Shown here one piece after another: positions 61,540-64,000 of a DNA stretch of 64,000 bases. The first letter of the stretch is position 1; each line of letters opens with the position of its first letter. The DNA comes from Planctomycetota bacterium (GTDB taxonomy: Bacteria; Planctomycetota; B15-G4; SIAN01): contig JANQQL010000031.1 of the NCBI GenBank assembly GCA_028289345.1, forward strand, positions 124,001 to 188,000, in the 5' to 3' direction. The notes below the pieces were generated by a model. That model did not search any database. It was given only the letters and a program-made list of their open reading frames with translations, and was not told the DNA's origin. A program made the translations under genes and the position numbers.

Positions 61540-61972
61540 GATTCAATCCTCACAGACGCAACTCGGGATCAACGCAAGGCAAACAGGAGGAAGACAATCT
61601 TTGACACGACTGGGAATCGTAGTTGTTCAAAACCAGACTGTCCACGACACACGTCCAGCGACTGACGAACAGATCCCGAACAAACAGCACGCTGCTCTGA
61701 GAGATCGCGGGAATGCGTGCAAGGACGGTGGGGGTTTCGATCTCCGCCCGTTCATGGGCCAAGCCCCTCGGGCATCGATCCTCCCCCTGCAGTGTCGCCC
61801 TCTTCGTTGTCGCATTACAATCGCTTCCTTGGGCGGGAAACTCAGAGCAACATCTTTCACCGATCCACATGTTTCGAAGAACAATCGGGGCAATGAGCCG
61901 GTCGACTTCTCTACTCTGCAAGCAACTTGGCAATCGTGTTCATCTGTTTGTTCTGGACGAGATCTTCGGAGA
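61540..61972. other. 433-base intergenic region upstream of the FG-GAP pair
   Basis: This stretch is less GC-rich than its surroundings. A TTGACA hexamer lies at 61601-61606 on the plus strand without a matching -10. I found no promoter pair for the minus-strand FG-GAP gene and no coding frame with family signatures. Confidence 0.45.
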
Positions 61973-62140
61973 ATGCGCCATCCTGTTCACCGGACGTGGT
62001 CCCCGTCGTTGTTGAGTTCCTTGCTGGTGGTGATTGTCGCCTGCCGAACACCCGCGCCTCCCGCGGAGCAAAGCAACGCCGAGGAGCCTCGTGACGAACC
62101 ACGCTCGACTTCCGTCAACGGCGAGGACGCCCTCCCCTAG
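61973..62140 (+). CDS. Possible very small lipoprotein
   Basis: A 55-codon frame begins with a good lipoprotein signal: basic start, LLSSLLVVIVAC, and a cysteine at residue 23. The 32 residues after it are hydrophilic and proline/glutamate-rich. The ribosome site is weak (GAG ten bases upstream). The signal is the only evidence; a chance frame is possible. Its stop overlaps that of a minus-strand micro-ORF. Confidence 0.4.
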   Translation: MRHPVHRTWSPSLLSSLLVVIVACRTPAPPAEQSNAEEPRDEPRSTSVNGEDALP

Positions 62141-62505
62141 CGGCGAATCGAGTTCGAGCGAGGAAGCTTCTCCCTGTGGGTGGGGCCGATCTTTCGGGCT
62201 GCGTTCGACGATGACGGGACCTGCACCCTGCAGCGGTTCGCCTGCTTCAGTGCCGTAGAGTCGTGTGCTGTGTGGGTCATGCCAGTCTCCTTCCTGGCTT
62301 AAGCACCTCAAAGGAAAATGGGTGGTCCACGCGCGGGAAGTCGACACCCACGACCTCCTGGGAGTTGGGGTCGATCATCCAAGAACGCACCGACGGCCGG
62401 CCATGGATGGACCGGCCCTCGGTCCGTCATCGTTCTCGCGAGTTGGTGGGCGGCGGCAAATGCCTTGGGATGAATGCAGCGCCCCACGCGACCGGATCCC
62501 CGCCG
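62141..62505. other. 365-base region downstream of the RHS gene with two coupled micro-ORFs
   Basis: On the minus strand a 33-codon frame (62277-62378, starting MIDPNSQEVVGVDFPRVD) ends in TGA that overlaps the ATG of a 47-codon frame (62137-62280). The second ATG has a strong ribosome site (AGGAAGGAG). Neither matches a family I know. They stand where an immunity gene for the RHS protein might be expected. Confidence 0.3.
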
Positions 62506-64000
62506 CTATCCCAGGATCTTGATGAACCAGTGAAGAGCCTTCAAGGTACTCTTCACCTTCGCCACGGTACCACCGATCAGCTTGCCTTTCTTATAGGCTG
62601 CTTGGTTGGCGGGGTCATCCAGTCCCAGACCCGCTTGCTCCAACTTCTCGTGCAGGGCGGGAGATTTCCATTTTCCATCCAGCCCCTCCATCATCCCCAC
62701 CGTTTCCCATAGCGAGTCGAGAATCTCTCGGAGCTTCTCTTCTGGAATCGCATCCAGGGCCTCGCTTCGATGATGGATTTCGAAACTGGCCTTGATGTCT
62801 CCCGCTAGCTGAGAGGCCCACTTGCCGGCTCGCTCAGCCCCTTTGAAGAACGCCGAGGACCAAATCTCGAACGACTTCGCCGCATCGGGCCCGCCGCCGT
62901 CGAGGTATTTCTCCTTGGCACTGGTCATCTGCTCATAGTCAAACATCACCATCTCGATGGAGCCGATGATGTGCTCCGCGAAATCCAGCAGTTTCTCAGC
63001 GCCAACAAAAGGGCTGTTGTTGAGCCTGTCCGGATCATCAAGAATGGATCCGTATTCATCCAACGCATCGAGCAGCTCCTGCGCGTCATTGATCAGATCC
63101 TCAAGCTCGTCCAGGACGAGAGGCGGATCGCCATTCTTCTTCGCCTTCTTCTTCAGCTTCTTGAGTTCTTTGATCCTCTCACGAAGCTCTTTTCGAATCC
63201 GCTTCCGCCTCTCCTTGGGAGTTTCCTTCTTCTTCTCGAGACCGGTCGGGTCCGTGAACGACCATGGGTTGTTCCCCACGTAGGAGTACGCGTTGCCGAG
63301 ATTGTCTGCGTCGACCCAGGCCCCCAATGGATCGCGCGTGGTGAACCGCCCCGCGATCGGGTCGAAGTACCGCGCTCGGAAGTAGTAGAGCTCGCTCTCT
63401 GTGTCCAGCCGCCGACTGGAAAAGAAGTACGGGTTCCCCACACCCGATCCCTGCGGCCGTGGCGCGTAGGTCACGCCATCCAGGAGTTCACCATAGTCGT
63501 CGTAGTCATAGACCTCGCCCGCCACCAGGAAGCCGAGGGAATTCACCAGTCCATGGACATTGCCGAGGTCGTCCGTGATGTAGCCATAGGTCTCGGAATT
63601 GCGCCACATCGCGACGATGTCGTCGAGTCGATCGCCATAAGCATAGGTGGCCACCGTCGTCCCCACCCCATCTCTCTCCTCGATCACGTGGCCATCGAGA
63701 TAGAAGTAGCGGGTTTCGGCTCCTTCCACGATCCGGGCAGTGCGGCGACCGAGAACGTCATATTCATACGAGGAGTTCTCATTGAGCTGCTGGTTGGAAT
63801 GACTCGTCATCAGATTGCGGTAGTCATAGGCCCGCTGGATCGGAAACAGTGCAATCGAGAGTCCCTGCTTTGCATAGGTTTGAGTCAGATTTCCCGAGCC
63901 GTCGTAGGAGCGTAGCTGGTCGGGAGTATGGGTGTATTGATTCACCGGCTTGTCCACCAGCGACATCGTGTAGGAACCCGCGGATGGGCCGCCAGTGACC
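62506..64000 (-). CDS. RHS/YD-repeat protein, C-terminal part (5' end outside window)
   Basis: The frame is open to the window edge, so only the last 498 residues are seen. YD repeats (YDGSGNLTQTY, YEYDVLGRRTARI, YAYGDRLDD) lead to the RHS core end: YYFRARYFDPIAGRFTTRDPLGA and YVGNNPWSFTDPTGL. After this boundary comes a 235-residue tip domain of a different kind. It starts with a very basic helix (KKKETPKERRKRIRKELRERI), is all-helical, and ends in KSTLKALHWFIKILG. Such tips are often toxins delivered by the RHS shell; I do not recognise this one. Confidence 0.85.
   Translation of the reverse strand, partial: VTGGPSAGSYTMSLVDKPVNQYTHTPDQLRSYDGSGNLTQTYAKQGLSIALFPIQRAYDYRNLMTSHSNQQLNENSSYEYDVLGRRTARIVEGAETRYFYLDGHVIEERDGVGTTVATYAYGDRLDDIVAMWRNSETYGYITDDLGNVHGLVNSLGFLVAGEVYDYDDYGELLDGVTYAPRPQGSGVGNPYFFSSRRLDTESELYYFRARYFDPIAGRFTTRDPLGAWVDADNLGNAYSYVGNNPWSFTDPTGLEKKKETPKERRKRIRKELRERIKELKKLKKKAKKNGDPPLVLDELEDLINDAQELLDALDEYGSILDDPDRLNNSPFVGAEKLLDFAEHIIGSIEMVMFDYEQMTSAKEKYLDGGGPDAAKSFEIWSSAFFKGAERAGKWASQLAGDIKASFEIHHRSEALDAIPEEKLREILDSLWETVGMMEGLDGKWKSPALHEKLEQAGLGLDDPANQAAYKKGKLIGGTVAKVKSTLKALHWFIKILG

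Noticed and set aside
59143..61665. An 840-codon plus-strand frame opposite FG-GAP copy B
   Set aside because: The minus-strand protein has calcium loops and a signal peptide; the plus-strand product has neither domains nor a start signal.

Overview
The window is about 64 kb of GC-rich bacterial chromosome with short intergenic gaps and several 4-base start/stop overlaps. I see no rRNA, tRNA, CRISPR array, insertion sequence or phage genes. Gene content points to a member of the Planctomycetota or a close relative. It has sulfatase-like proteins with TPR tails, large secreted proteins with FG-GAP repeats and parallel beta-helices, glycine-rich and Ig-like lipoproteins, a dispersed type IV pilus / type II secretion set, an EF-G paralogue, and the rplU-rpmA-obg block next to a TIGR03936 gene. 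This placement is inferred from gene content; no marker gene was searched.

Layout from left to right. 1-6.1 kb: an ExbD-like C-terminus, a sulfatase/TPR protein, a secretin lipoprotein and a HAD hydrolase. 6.3-12.5 kb (minus): a tightly coupled oligopeptide ABC importer operon (oppABCDF order) ending in a DUF2203 gene. 12.6-13.5 kb (minus): ridA and coaD, divergent from comEC, a HEAT-repeat protein and an FkbM methyltransferase (13.6-17.8 kb, plus). 17.8-21.6 kb (minus): a translationally coupled trio encoding a CMD/AhpD-like protein, a PqqD-radical SAM-SPASM protein and a second sulfatase/TPR protein. 21.8-28.4 kb: comM/yifB, an SLC13 transporter with cutA, a GT39-like glycosyltransferase and a large coiled-coil membrane protein. 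28.5-34.1 kb (minus): a phosphoesterase, an amidohydrolase and a 1133-residue lipoprotein. 35.6-36.8 kb: a small MarR / SRPBCC / helix-hairpin-helix module around a shared AT-rich operator.

36.9-42.9 kb (minus) is the pilus core: two prepilins separated by a strong terminator, then pilC, pilB and pilT. A structured RNA leader appears to precede the first prepilin. Further pilus or secretion parts lie elsewhere: the secretin at 2.7 kb, the prepilin peptidase at 48.3 kb, a GspC-like PDZ protein at 51.0 kb and a second PilT-type ATPase at 52.3 kb. Together with comEC and comM they would supply most of a pilus-driven DNA uptake pathway.

43-64 kb holds a double beta-helix protein, the EF-G paralogue, coaX, the ribosomal/obg block with a clear promoter, a tandem pair of recently duplicated FG-GAP/beta-helix proteins, and the 3' end of an RHS/YD-repeat gene with an unusual C-terminal domain.

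The most notable points are the radical SAM trio, the three-way-junction-like leader of the main pilin, and an orphan C-terminal domain at 56.4 kb that matches the tail of the beta-helix protein at 43 kb. Also notable are the RHS tip domain without an obvious immunity gene and the terminator hairpin inside the signal-peptide codons of the first sulfatase-like gene.
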